From positions 62,001 to 126,000 of the forward strand of contig CANNZV010000941.1 in NCBI GenBank assembly GCA_947561585.1: a stretch of DNA of 64,000 bases, in the 5' to 3' direction. This document shows positions 43,201 through 53,902 of the stretch, piece by piece (position 1 is the first letter of the stretch; each line of letters starts with the position of its first letter). The position numbers were made by a program, and so were the translations under genes. The notes under the pieces are model-generated. The model had not been told where the DNA came from. It did not search any database and was given only the letters and a program-made list of their open reading frames with translations. This stretch comes from Caprella mutica. Its lineage: Eukaryota; Arthropoda; Malacostraca; Amphipoda; Caprellidae.

Positions 43201-43757
43201 ATCTCTTGCTTCTGATATATCTCTTGCATCTGATATATCTCTTGCTTCTGATGTATCTCTTGCATCTGATATACCTCTTGCTTCTGATATATCTCTTGCA
43301 TCTGATATATCTCTTGCTTCAGATATATCTCTTGCTACAGATATATCTCTTGCTCCAGATATATCTCTTGCATCAGATATATCTCTTGCTTCTGATATAT
43401 CTCTTGCATCTGGTAAATCTCTTGCTTCTGATATATCTCTTGCATCTGATATATCTCTTGCTTCAGATAAATCTCTTGCTCCAGATATATCTCTCTCTCT
43501 AGATATATCTCTTGCATCAGATATATCTCTTGCTTCTGATATATATCTTGCTCCAGATATATCTCTTGCATCACATTTATCTCTTGCTTTTGATTTATCT
43601 CTTGCATCTGATATATCTCTTGCTCCAGATATATATCTTGCTTCGGATATATCTCTTGCTTCAGATATATATCTTGCTTCTGATATATCTCTTGCATCTG
43701 TTATATCTCTTGCATCTGATATATCTCTTGCTTCAGATTGTATATCTCTTGCATCTG
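40255..43757. repeat. Higher-order satellite block D, copy 2
   Basis: Contiguous tandem partner of the preceding 3503-bp block. Similarity stops just after the GATTGTATATC landmark near 43737, where the next smaller duplication begins. Confidence 0.85.
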
Positions 43758-43984
43758 ATATATCTCTTGCTTCAGATAAATCTCTTGCATCTGATATATC
43801 TCTTGCTTCAGATATATCTCTTGCATCTGATATATCTCTTGCTTCAGATATATCTGTTGCATCTGATATATCTCTTGCATCTGTTATATCTCATGCATCT
43901 GATATATCTCTTGCTTCAGATATATCTGTTGCATCTGATATATCTCTTGCATCTGTTATATCTCATGCATCTGATATATCTCTT

Positions 43985-45899
43985 GCTTCTGATATATATC
44001 TTGCTCCAGATATATCTCTTGCATCACATATATCTCTTGCTTTTGATATATCTCTTGCATCTGATATATCTCTTGCTCCAGATATATATCTTGCTTCGGA
44101 TATATCTCTTGCTTCAAACATATATCTTGCTTCTGATATATCTCTTGCATCTGTTATATCTCTTGCATCTGATATATCTCTTGCTTCAGATTGTATATCT
44201 CTTGCATCTCATATATCTCTTGCTTCAGATAAATCTCTTGCATCTCATATATCTCTTGCTTCAGATATATCTCTTGCATCTGATATATCTCTTGCATCTG
44301 TTATATCTCTTGCATCTGATATATCTCTTGCTTCAGATATATCTCTTGCATCTGATATATCTCTTGTTTCAGATATATCTCTTGCATCTGATATATCTCT
44401 TGCATCTGTTATATCTCATGCATCTGATATATCTCTTGCTTCAGATATATCTCTTGCTTCAGATATATCTCTTGCATCTGATATGTCTCATGCATCTGAG
44501 ATATCTCTTGCTACAGATATATCTCTTGCATCTGATATATCTCTTCCTTCAGATATATCTCTTGCATATGATATATCTCTTGCATCTGATATATCTCTTG
44601 CTTCTGATATATCTCTTGCATCTGATATATCTCTTGCATCTGATATATATCTTGCTTCGGATATATCTCTTGCTTCAGATATATATCTTGCTTCTGATAT
44701 ATCTCTTGCATCTGTTATATCTCTTGCATCTGTTATATCTCTTGCATCTGTTATATCTCTTGCATCTGATATATCTCTTGTTACAGATAAATCTCTTGCA
44801 TCTGATATATCTCTTGCTTCTGATATGTCTCTTTCATCAGATATATCTCTTGCTTCTGATATATCTCTTGCTTCTGATATATCTCTTGCATTAGATATAT
44901 CTCTTGCTTCTGATATATCTCTTGCATCAGATATATCTCTTGCTCCAGATATATCTCTTGCATCACACATATCTCTTGCTTCTGATATATCTCTTGCATC
45001 TGATATATCTCTTGCTTCAGATATATCTCTTGCTACAGATATATCTCTTGCATCAAATATATCTCTTGCTTCAGATATATCTCTTTCATCTGATATATCT
45101 CTTGCTTCAGATATATCTCTTGCTTCTGATATATCTCTTGCATCTGATATATCTCTTGCTTCTGATGTATCTCTTGCATCTGATATACCTCTTGCTTCTG
45201 ATATATCTCTTGCATCTGATATATCTCTTGCTTCAGATATATCTCTTGCTACAGATATATCTCTTGCTCCAGATATATCTCTTGCATCAGATATATCTCT
45301 TGCTTCTGATATATCTCTTGCATCTGGTAAATCTCTTGCTTCTGATATATCTCTTGCATCTGATATATCTCTTGCTTCAGATAAATCTCTTGCTCCAGAT
45401 ATATCTCTCTCTCTAGATATATCTCTTGCATCAGATATATCTCTTGCTTCTGATATATATCTTGCTCCAGATATATCTCTTGCATCACATTTATCTCTTG
45501 CTTTTGATTTATCTCTTGCATCTGATATATCTCTTGCTCCAGATATATATCTTGCTTCGGATATATCTCTTGCTTCAGATATATATCTTGCTTCTGATAT
45601 ATCTCTTGCATCTGTTATATCTCTTGCATCTGATATATCTCTTGCTTCAGATTGTATATCTCTTGCATCTGATATATCTCTTGCTTCAGATAAATCTCTT
45701 GCATCTGATATATCTCTTGCTTCAGATATATCTCTTGCATCTGATATATCTCTTGCTTCAGATATATCTGTTGCATCTGATATATCTCTTGCATCTGTTA
45801 TATCTCATGCATCTGATATATCTCTTGCTTCAGATATATCTGTTGCATCTGATATATCTCTTGCATCTGTTATATCTCATGCATCTGATATATCTCTTG
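43985..45899. repeat. Higher-order satellite block E, copy 2 (1914 bp)
   Basis: Matches 42071-43984 at a constant offset of 1914 bp, for example 42236/44150, 42574/44488, 42990/44904 and 43512/45426. It includes the private GCTTCAAACATATATC and TTTATC variants. It partly overlaps block D, so this duplication happened after or within block D. Confidence 0.85.
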
Positions 45900-46938
45900 C
45901 TTCAGATATATCTCTTGCTTCAGATATATCTCTTGCATCTGATATATCTCATGCTTCAGATATATCTCTTGCATCTGTTATATCTGTTGCATCTGATATA
46001 TCTCTTGCTTCAGATAAATCTCTTGCATCTGATATATCTCTTGCTTCAGATATATCTCTTGCATCTGATATATCTCTTGCATCTGTTATATCTCTTGCAT
46101 CTGATATATCTCTTGCTTCAGATATATCTCTTGCTACAGATATATCTCTTGCATTTGATATATCTCTTGCATCTGAGATATCTCTTGCTCCAGATATATC
46201 TCTTGCATGTGATATATCTCTCGCTTCTGATATATCTCTTGCTTCAGATAAATCTCTTGCATCTGATATATCTCTTGCTTCAGATAAATCTCTTGCATCT
46301 GATATATCTCTTGCTTCAGATATATCTCTTGCTTCAGATATATCTGTTGCTTCAGATATATCTCTTGCATCTGTTATATCTCTTGCATCTGTTATATCTC
46401 TTGCATCTGATATATCTTTTGCTTCAGATATATCTCTTGCTTCAGATATATCTCTTGCTTCAGATAAATCTCTTGCATCTGATATATCTCTTGCTTCAGA
46501 TAAATCTCTTGCATATGATATATCTCTTGCTTCAGATATATCTCTTGCATCTGATATATCTCTTGCTTCAGATATATCTCTTGCTTCAGATATATCTCTT
46601 GCATCTGATATATCTCTTGCATCTGAGATATTTCTTGCTCCAGATATATCTCTTGCATCTGATATATCTCTTGCATCTGGTATATCTCTTGCTCCAGATA
46701 TATCTCTTGCATCTGATATATCTCTTGCATCTGATATATCTCTTGCATCTGATATATCTCTTGCTTCAGATATATCTCTTGGTCCAGATATAGCTCTTGC
46801 CTCAGATATATCTCTTGCTTCAGATATATCTCTTGCATCTGATATATATCTTGCATCTGATATATCTCTTGCTTCAGATATAGCTTTTGCTCCAGATATA
46901 TTTCTTGCTTCAGATATAGCTCTTGCTTCAGATATATC
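45900..46938. repeat. Right edge of the satellite, more diverged
   Basis: From about 45.95 kb the large-scale copying stops and private variants accumulate: TCTGTTGCATC, CATGTGATATATC, GGTCCAGATATAGC, GCCTCAG and repeated GATATAGC units after 46780. The array ends at 46938 with GATATATC running into TATATATATGATTTG. Confidence 0.7.
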
Positions 46939-49084
46939 TATATATATGATTTGTCTTCGTATACCTATAGATGTCCCAATAACTGCATTATCCCGAATAC
47001 TTTATTGTTTTATTCATTACATATATTCAAGTTACCTTGCCTCATATATTTTTTATTTATCTGGTGGATTCCTCATACACCTTTGAATGATACGCATAGA
47101 TTGGCTGCTTTATAATCTTCTCATGGAATAGTATTTTAGATAGTGTATCGGTTGCCTTAGAAACCATCTAATATTTATTTTATTAATATTTTGTGTTTGA
47201 ATCATATTATTGTAATAAAAAACTAAATAATTTTTATTTTTATCCATGTTGCTGGTATTTTAGCCATAACTAATTCACTATGAATAAATTACTCTGTTTT
47301 CAATATAACACAATAATATAAATAAAAGTATTAAATTATTTACTCATCTATACCGAGTTAGAGTTATAATTTGTCGTTGGACGGGAGAGTTTCTCGGCAA
47401 TTTCACCTAAATTAAAACTCTCCTGGAACTAGGGTGACTCTGACTAATTAATTTAATTGACCTCAGTGACCAAATGAAAGAGAAAAAATTAATAAATAAA
47501 ACAATCACTCAAAATGTAAAGTTCTCACACCAGTAAAGAAAAGTGAAATTAGAAATAAGTACCACATCTAAATATATATGCAATATAGGTTTTATGTATA
47601 AGAAACAGATTATATTTATATAGTAAAAGGGATAAGCTGTTTATCTAAATTAGAAAGAATTTGAATAGTATAATCTCCAATATTATAAATGGTGTACACT
47701 ATGCAACATCAAATCACAACGCTGTTTGTGAATTAATTTTTTTTTTCACTTAAGTTCATTTAATTTTGACGTCCAGTTTATGGTAGTTAATTGTTACTCT
47801 CTACCATATATTATGGGAAAAGATTATTTTTTCGCAGAATTCGTCTCTTTGACTTTAGGAACCAACACCCTTTCTTTCACAATGCCAAGGTGCAGTGAAA
47901 ATGGCCAGTGAAAATTTAGTCAACATACGGGGTTCTCTCTCATCACCAATTATGATTTGGTGACGATTATTGATCCAGTCCAAGATCTAGAGTCTGCATA
48001 GGAAAAAATTCCTACTATGTTAAATCCAATGTGCAAAATATATTACAATAGAACGCTTATATTAATAAGATTTTAAACACTAAAAATAGGTTTACTCCGA
48101 AAAAAAAGCTATATTAATTAATGCTGTTCTATATGACGGCCATAAATAAATTATATACAAATAGAGATTTGGGACAATAAATGTCTTAAAAAATAGTGCG
48201 CATATAACACGGTAGATTGGAGTTAATCAAAGCACAAAAATTGTCATTGCATTAATCACGAATCGACAGGATTAATCATTTCACAAAAGGTGCGTAAATT
48301 TAATTCATGAGGTTACGAAAACATCAATTCACAAAAGGTACGGGAATACTTTGTGCAATGAGTGATATCTGCAATGAGTGAAAAAATGCGACTATCCACC
48401 AATCTAGTCGATACAGAAATTTCACCCCCACAACCAAAGAATTAGTAACCTCTGTTAGATTTTGTTAAACCCTCACAATTATAAGGTCTCATTTAATCAA
48501 TAGACTTTGTTCTTAAAGAAAAAAATAGGTATATACTGCACGAGGTTTTTTTTATACTAAATCTTACTTTACTTAATTGTTCAATTTAAGAATAAACATT
48601 TTAGGTGATAGAAATCGACCATAGCAAGTTAGGTACACTAAACTAAAAAAAATACAGTTCTGGTTCCTTAATATAGATTTAATTAACGGGTTGCAATAAT
48701 TTCACAACAGATAATTAAATATTAAGCATACAGATATTGAAGTCTGTTTCCAAATATATAAGCATATCAACTAACGTTTCCACCAGTATTCGAACAGTAC
48801 ACTAGAATGTTTTCGCAAGTATAAAAATCAGAAACATAACTAAGCCGGCAAATTTCCAATGCCTTGCTTTTCTCAGTATATGGTGAAGAATTGTCTTTAC
48901 CATATTAACTGCATGCTTAGGCTCAGCTATGTGGAAAATTATATTTTGGATGAATATAAAGTTTTCTATGATTCCTGTTGGGTGCACTTCAATAATTACT
49001 TCACACGTGTGAACCGAGCTGTTTTCACAAATACAGTCCTCTTCAAAGCTATGGCATAATTTTAATACTTTTATTTATTCTCTA
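46939..49084. other. AT-rich right flank, no gene seen
   Basis: About 2.1 kb of AT-rich DNA. Small structures only: TCACCAAT-TATGA-TTTGGTGA (about 47943-47963), a short stem, and a pair TTCACAAAAGGTGCG / TTCACAAAAGGTACG about 50 bp apart near 48280 and 48330. Opposed open frames of about 60 codons at 48802-49059 match nothing I recognise. Confidence 0.5.
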
Positions 49085-49210
49085 CTTCTTCATCTAGACC
49101 CCGCATGTCCCCCGACAAATTGGAGCCAGGCCTAAGATGTCCAGCTTGCACCCAATGGGGGGCGCGCCTCCCAACTGGGAGGATCAAAGTGGACCAACAT
49201 ACCCCTACTT
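49085..49210. other. Short GC-rich island of unknown origin
   Basis: About 100 bp (CCCCGCATGTCCCCCGAC ... GGGGGGCGCGCCTCCCAACT) stands out sharply from the surrounding AT-rich DNA. Two plus-strand frames stay open across it (49105-49353 and 49137-49337), one with a CPAC motif, but no family is recognised. It may be a fragment of an inserted element or an exon remnant. Confidence 0.4.
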
Positions 49211-49599
49211 CATTCTCTACTTTAAAGTTTCATTACAGAGCTTTCATCACCAGATTAATTCTGGTAACAAACAAACACAAAATGAAATGGTTAAGAAACT
49301 ACACTTATATAATAACTACAGGTATGTCTCGCTCTGATTACCATTTGAAATAAGTTTTAATCGTTATTTTGATAATAATAGCGGGGCTTTCCTGTACCTA
49401 ATTATTTATTTTTCATTAATAGCTATTAATAGTTGCATGTTTAATTATTTTCAAAAGTAATATGCTTCCATTTTATTACCTTGATGTTTATCTAAAGTTT
49501 CATTAGTAGAATTTAATGATCCGTTTTGTACATAGTTTATTTTAACATTGCAGCAGGAAAATAAAAAGTAAAAAATATTAATAGTTCTTATTTCCGTAT

Positions 49600-49935
49600 C
49601 TAACTTGCTTTAACCCAAGTAACCGATCCCTTCAAAGTTTGCTTAATCTCTTGACTTTTCTAATTGACTTTTTGATATTTTTCGATCCATTGGTAAACGC
49701 AAAAGAATAATTTTACATTTAAAATAAAATTACCAATCAAAGATAAGAGACAAATATTTCTTATGTGTTATTGTATGAGTGAAAGTACGGTTTTAGCCCC
49801 TAGTTCGAATACATGAACAAGATGCATCTAGAACTGACTAGTCTGAATAGTTCACAGTTACAGAAGTTGAAGTATGGTTTTTGCCCATGAGTGTTAATGC
49901 ATGAACTAACTGCACCTAGAACTGACTAGTCTGTG
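49600..49935. repeat. Dispersed repeat, copy 2, with an 88-bp tail duplication
   Basis: 49699-49780 aligns with 1526-1612 on the other side of the satellite. The tail is duplicated in tandem with an 88-bp period. GAAAGTACGGTTTTAGCCCC ... GCATCTAGAACTGACTAGTC (49781-49844) is repeated as GAAGTATGGTTTTTGCCC ... GCACCTAGAACTGACTAGTC (49869-49931). No coding potential. Confidence 0.7.
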
Positions 49936-51445
49936 AAAGGTTTATTATAGGCATTGAAAAAGACACCTATTCCAAATTTATGATAGGAAAATCCTACTGA
50001 ATTTAGGTAATATCGATGAGTTATTTTAGATTGTATAATAAATTAGTAATTAATTGTAAATATTTATGTCAGAATCTAACCCAGATTCCAACAAAGAATA
50101 CACGCTCTGATCTCGTCACCTTCTGTATCCCCGTAGTCTTGGTACCCAGTGTACAGTAGTATTTATTTTAATAGATAAAAAGAAAGTTCAGCTTAATCGA
50201 AGAGGGGATTAAAATCTGCAAACATTACGCCATGACGTAGTTAAGTGTTCCTTAACCTGTTAATATCGATCTATCGGTTAGAGGAGACAAGAAAAAGGTT
50301 ACTGAACTACAAGTCTCATTTCATTTGCAAACATATGCATATGAAACTTGATGGCTTTATCTTCTACGCATCTTATCTGATTGATTATAAATAATTTAAG
50401 ATATGAATTTCAAGGAAAAACATTTCAGGAAACATTTAAAATTGATATTTGGAACGAAATATAAAAATATCAGTCAGTTTGAAGATTGAGTTTCTTTAAG
50501 ATTGAGACAATAGACAAATAGTCTTATTATGTAACATAAGAAATTTCTAGAATATAATTAAGAATAACTCTCAAATACTTCAATTTTAATGGAAGGTATA
50601 CTATTGTTTTATTACGAGACTATTTTATTTTTTTATTTTTTATTTGAAAAATCAATATTTATTTAAAATTTGATTTTATTCAAATTGTTCATGTGCTCGA
50701 ATTTCATTCGTATTCGATCATTTATTATTTCCTTTTATAATATTGCCAAATACAATTTTCAAGGTCAAATATCAACTTATTTTAGTTATTTCGAATTGAG
50801 TAGAGAATTAAATAAGAATCTTTTTAATTTTACGTGGCCCACCATAAATAACTTGTCTGTTTACTAGAAAGGCTCACTTTATCGATTACTGAACCTAACA
50901 TGGATGGGGTAACGTCCTTACACTTCGACACTTAAATAGACTCATAGTACTCGGGAAGTGGGTGTTAACACAAGCAATGGAATATAATTCAATGAGTAAG
51001 TTTCAATGTCATATTGAATCCCTACTCACCCACTAATGTGAGTGTCTGAGTTCAGAGAGGTCCATTATACTGCTATCTCTTTGATTAATTCGTAATTATC
51101 TTTTCAATGAATAGCAATATTTGTCAATGTCAAGGCTTATCTTAACTAAAGATAACAACAAAATGGGAGAACATGGTTAAGAAGCCAGTGAACACTAATT
51201 ATTATAATAGAACTTAATAATATATTGAAAATTAGCTCCATCAGTTAATCCGCGGATTAATCTCAATTATATCTTTTTTAACTAATCAGAACTAGTATAA
51301 TAAAGAACATTCTTAAAAATTCTCACGTGTGAGAGATAAATAATACCAATTTTATAAATGTTTTCTTTTTAGAACAATAACAACAATAAGAAATATCCTT
51401 TGAAAAATAACATCTCAATATTTTCCCCAATAAACCTAATAATTA
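49936..51445. other. AT-rich sequence, no gene seen
   Basis: Mostly AT-rich with many stops. A 65-codon open frame at 50670-50867 has an AT-driven translation. Nothing else was recognised. Confidence 0.5.
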
Positions 51446-51823
51446 TTATACCCCTTCATAAATTATTCTACTCGAATCTATATTAATGTTTTTCCTCGGA
51501 ATAAAATTATCTTCGTTCATTCTGAGAAGAAAACCAAAGAAATCTAAATTGGTCCAATTCATGGGAGAGAATTTTTTTGAACATTTAAAAAGAATCCCGC
51601 CAGACGTATCAAAAAGATACAGATATTCTTCTGCATAAAGAACCCTTGATTGAGACAGATTTCGAAATGAGAGTAAAGAATTCAGTCGGATGAAGCCATT
51701 CATTTTAGTCAGAGTGAAATAAAAGGTGCTCCGGTGAATGCCAGATGTCGCGAGGCATAAAAATGCCATAACTTGGAGCTGAAAGAAACACAAACATTTT
51801 TGAACTGCTAAATTTACTTGCAC
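51446..51823 (-). other. Unrecognised 125-codon open frame
   Basis: This is the longest open frame outside the satellite, in a locally less AT-rich stretch. The translation begins MQVNLAVQKCLCFFQLQV and ends RKNINIDSSRIIYEGV; I recognise no domain. It could be a gene fragment, a decayed element or chance. No splice or promoter context supports a gene. Confidence 0.2.
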
Positions 51824-51945
51824 CTTTTGATGACCTTTTCATAAGAATTATTAGAGTCAGGGAGTTTCTACTTCAATTTATATATCTAATTATTAGAATG
51901 CAAGCGGGATATTCTTAATGAAAAGTGCTAGCTGTAAATTGAGTG

Positions 51946-52080
51946 AAAATTATGGTGGGGCCATAGAAGATTGCAATGTGTAAGCTATGGTGGGGCCATA
52001 GATGATTGCAATGTGTAAGCTATGGTGATGCCATAGAAGATTAATTGTGGTCTCATCTTAATCTTCTCTTTGAGTTAGAG
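51946..52080 (+). repeat. Triplicated left arm of the palindromic element (35-bp period) plus right-arm trace
   Basis: TATGGTGGGGCCATAGAAGA followed by TTGCAATGTGTAAGC begins at 51951 and 51986. A third, truncated copy begins at 52021 (TATGGTGATGCCATAGAAGA), so the arm plus a short linker is repeated with an exact 35-bp period. A right-arm-like CATCTTAATCTTCTCTTTGAG follows at about 52054-52074. This is a small minisatellite arising from a MITE arm. Confidence 0.85.
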
Positions 52081-52748
52081 ATTTGGGTACGTTTCAATAA
52101 TTAAGATTAAATTTCTTTCGTTATAATCATTGCAACCTATAAAAAGTTAGAACTTTGAATATTAGCATAGGGACTGCATAAAAAGACTATAAAAGGATTA
52201 AAAAAAGCTGCAATATTTAGGATAGTATAATAGTTATTTAATTAACGCATCAGAATTATTTTCTCATTAGCAAGAAGAAGTTGGGAGGTTTATTAATGAT
52301 TTACTCGGACTCCTTGAGCCTTATTCTTTCTATGCACAATTACTTCCTATTATAATTGTGCAATATATTTCATATGATATTTACCTATTTGTGGTTACAT
52401 TTATTTTAAATCAACTGGATATTATCGATATTACTTCATAGATTATATTTAAGAAAATTCATGTTCCATTAAACTAAACACCATGTTATTTCATTCAAAC
52501 TATGAATAAATAAGCAAGGCAACTCAGGTTACCGATAAAGAAAATTTATTTCAGTTTTATATAGAATATCCAGTGTTTTTATACCTTCAACTGAGTTAGT
52601 TTCAAAAATGCATACATGTATTCACTGTATATAATAAATGTTCATTCTAAAGAAAACAAATGAAACCTCTTCAGTGCGCAGAGAAATAACGCTGCATCAT
52701 TTTATAGTCAGGAACTAACATTTAATCCTTGTGTATATTATATTTCAA
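52081..52748. other. AT-rich sequence, no gene seen
   Basis: No open frame or repeat of note. Confidence 0.5.
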
Positions 52749-53006
52749 CTACTGAACTAAAAAACCACTAACAACTCCACACATTTGTATAACCGCCCTA
52801 TATTCCCTCTCGGCAAACGATTTTGCCAATGGTTCCAGCAAATATTTTATTCTGAACCGAGTGTGCATGCATGTATGGAGACTTTCACTGAAATATTGAA
52901 ATGGACAGTCATCCAGTTGCAGATTTGGGTCGAAAGACTGTCGGAGGCCACTCCTGCGGGTCACTGTGTTTCTGATAGCAGTCGGATTGTCGATATCGGA
53001 AGGTGA
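52749..53006. other. Unrecognised stretch open on both strands, relatively GC-rich
   Basis: Open frames of 71-73 codons lie on the minus (52749-52964) and plus (52785-53006) strands in a patch richer in G+C than its flanks. Neither translation resembles a protein I know. It may be an old exon or a transposon fragment. Confidence 0.2.
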
Positions 53007-53895
53007 ATCATTCGGTGAAAGCTGCCAGCTTCAATATTTTTGTCCAATGAGAAAGATATGAATGGCTCGTGATTACTATAAACTCAGCAAAATATTCTTT
53101 TCGTAGGAGCTCCGTATGTAGAAAGCCTTGGATTTTGATATTGACTGCTATTGGATAAACTACTTCTCCAATTATCAGATTTGTCTCTTTAGTTGCATGG
53201 AGGGGTATAGAGAAATAAAAGTGGACAATATTAATCTTTTATGGCTCCACCAGTATTATTATTAAAATAATATTAATCTACAAACTTATCTAAACCTATT
53301 TTAGATTATCTTCGGGACCTTTGCAAATAGGCAGGTTAGATTGTCAAATTTATAAAATGTCAATCTAAATCTTTCAAATTAACATATTTTCACCAACTTA
53401 TATTTAATTAGATATAATTTTAAGCAAATTTATTTAAATTCATTTTCAATAACTCAAAATGGAAATATATGAAATCGGTCATGAAACAAACACGAAATTC
53501 TGAACCGTTTTACCAAAACCTCAACCCATTGCTGCAAGGTGTTCGGTAACCACCTCTAAGATCTATTTAGTCTTGTAACTACAGTTACCTATGCCTTGTA
53601 ACAATATTTAATTCCTTATTATTGAGCCTGGTGCTGAAAATAAGTAAACATATTTACAATATAATCCTTGTACAATTTTGTTTGCAGTGGAGACATATGT
53701 CAAAATAATTTGAACTTGTTTCATTCCATTAGTTTCAATGTAATAGTTGTTTTACTCTTAGGATATATCTCAATAATATACTGTGAACTAGATCATTAAA
53801 ATATAAAACAAATCAGAGGTGAATAGCAAACATATTTTTCAATTCTTGCATGTCTAAAATAAAGGGTCTATATTATCTATTTTATGTACTTAAAA
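53007..53895. other. AT-rich sequence with one decayed palindromic-element arm
   Basis: At 53231-53253 TTAATCTTTTATGGCTCCAC followed by CAG is a degraded right arm of the palindromic family. The rest shows no coding or structural signal. Confidence 0.5.
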
Positions 53896-53902
53896 ATTAA
53901 AT

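Larger units (their letters stand above)
8266..46938. repeat. Giant 18-bp satellite array (GATATATCTCTTGCNTCN)
   Basis: Uninterrupted head-to-tail 18-bp units, roughly 2,150 in all, in one orientation. The core GATATATCTCTTGC is nearly invariant. The last four bases vary among a small set: TTCA, ATCT, TTCT, ATCA, TCCA, TACA, and rarely TTTT, ATAT or ATGT. The consensus has about 33% G+C and no CpG. GATATATC is a perfect 8-bp palindrome repeated every 18 bp. Landmark units recur in fixed order and define higher-order copies, given separately. Long open frames are present in two plus-strand registers (DISLAS, IYLLLQ) and two minus-strand registers (EARDIS, KQEIYL). They end at scattered 1-, 2- or 5-base indels, so I call the array non-coding satellite DNA by default. 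Confidence 0.98.
41594..47086 (+). other. Longest open frame in the array (1,830 codons, DISLAS register); coding status doubtful
   Basis: An ATG in a GATATGTC variant opens a frame of 1,830 codons. Its translation is about 300 hexapeptides of the type Asp-Ile-Ser-Leu-Ala-Ser, with Pro, Thr, Val, Tyr or His at the variable places. It leaves the array at 46938 and runs about 49 more codons of unique, hydrophobic AT-rich sequence to a stop ending at 47086. No signal peptide, splice context, Kozak context or poly(A) signal supports it. Homologous blocks elsewhere in the array are broken by 1-, 2- and 5-base indels. The frame is probably a by-product of a stop-free unit whose length is a multiple of three. 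Confidence 0.2.

Noticed and set aside
8266..46938. CRISPR array
   Set aside because: Units are contiguous 18-mers with no spacers, the variable part is only about four bases from a tiny set, and there are no cas genes. The context is eukaryotic.
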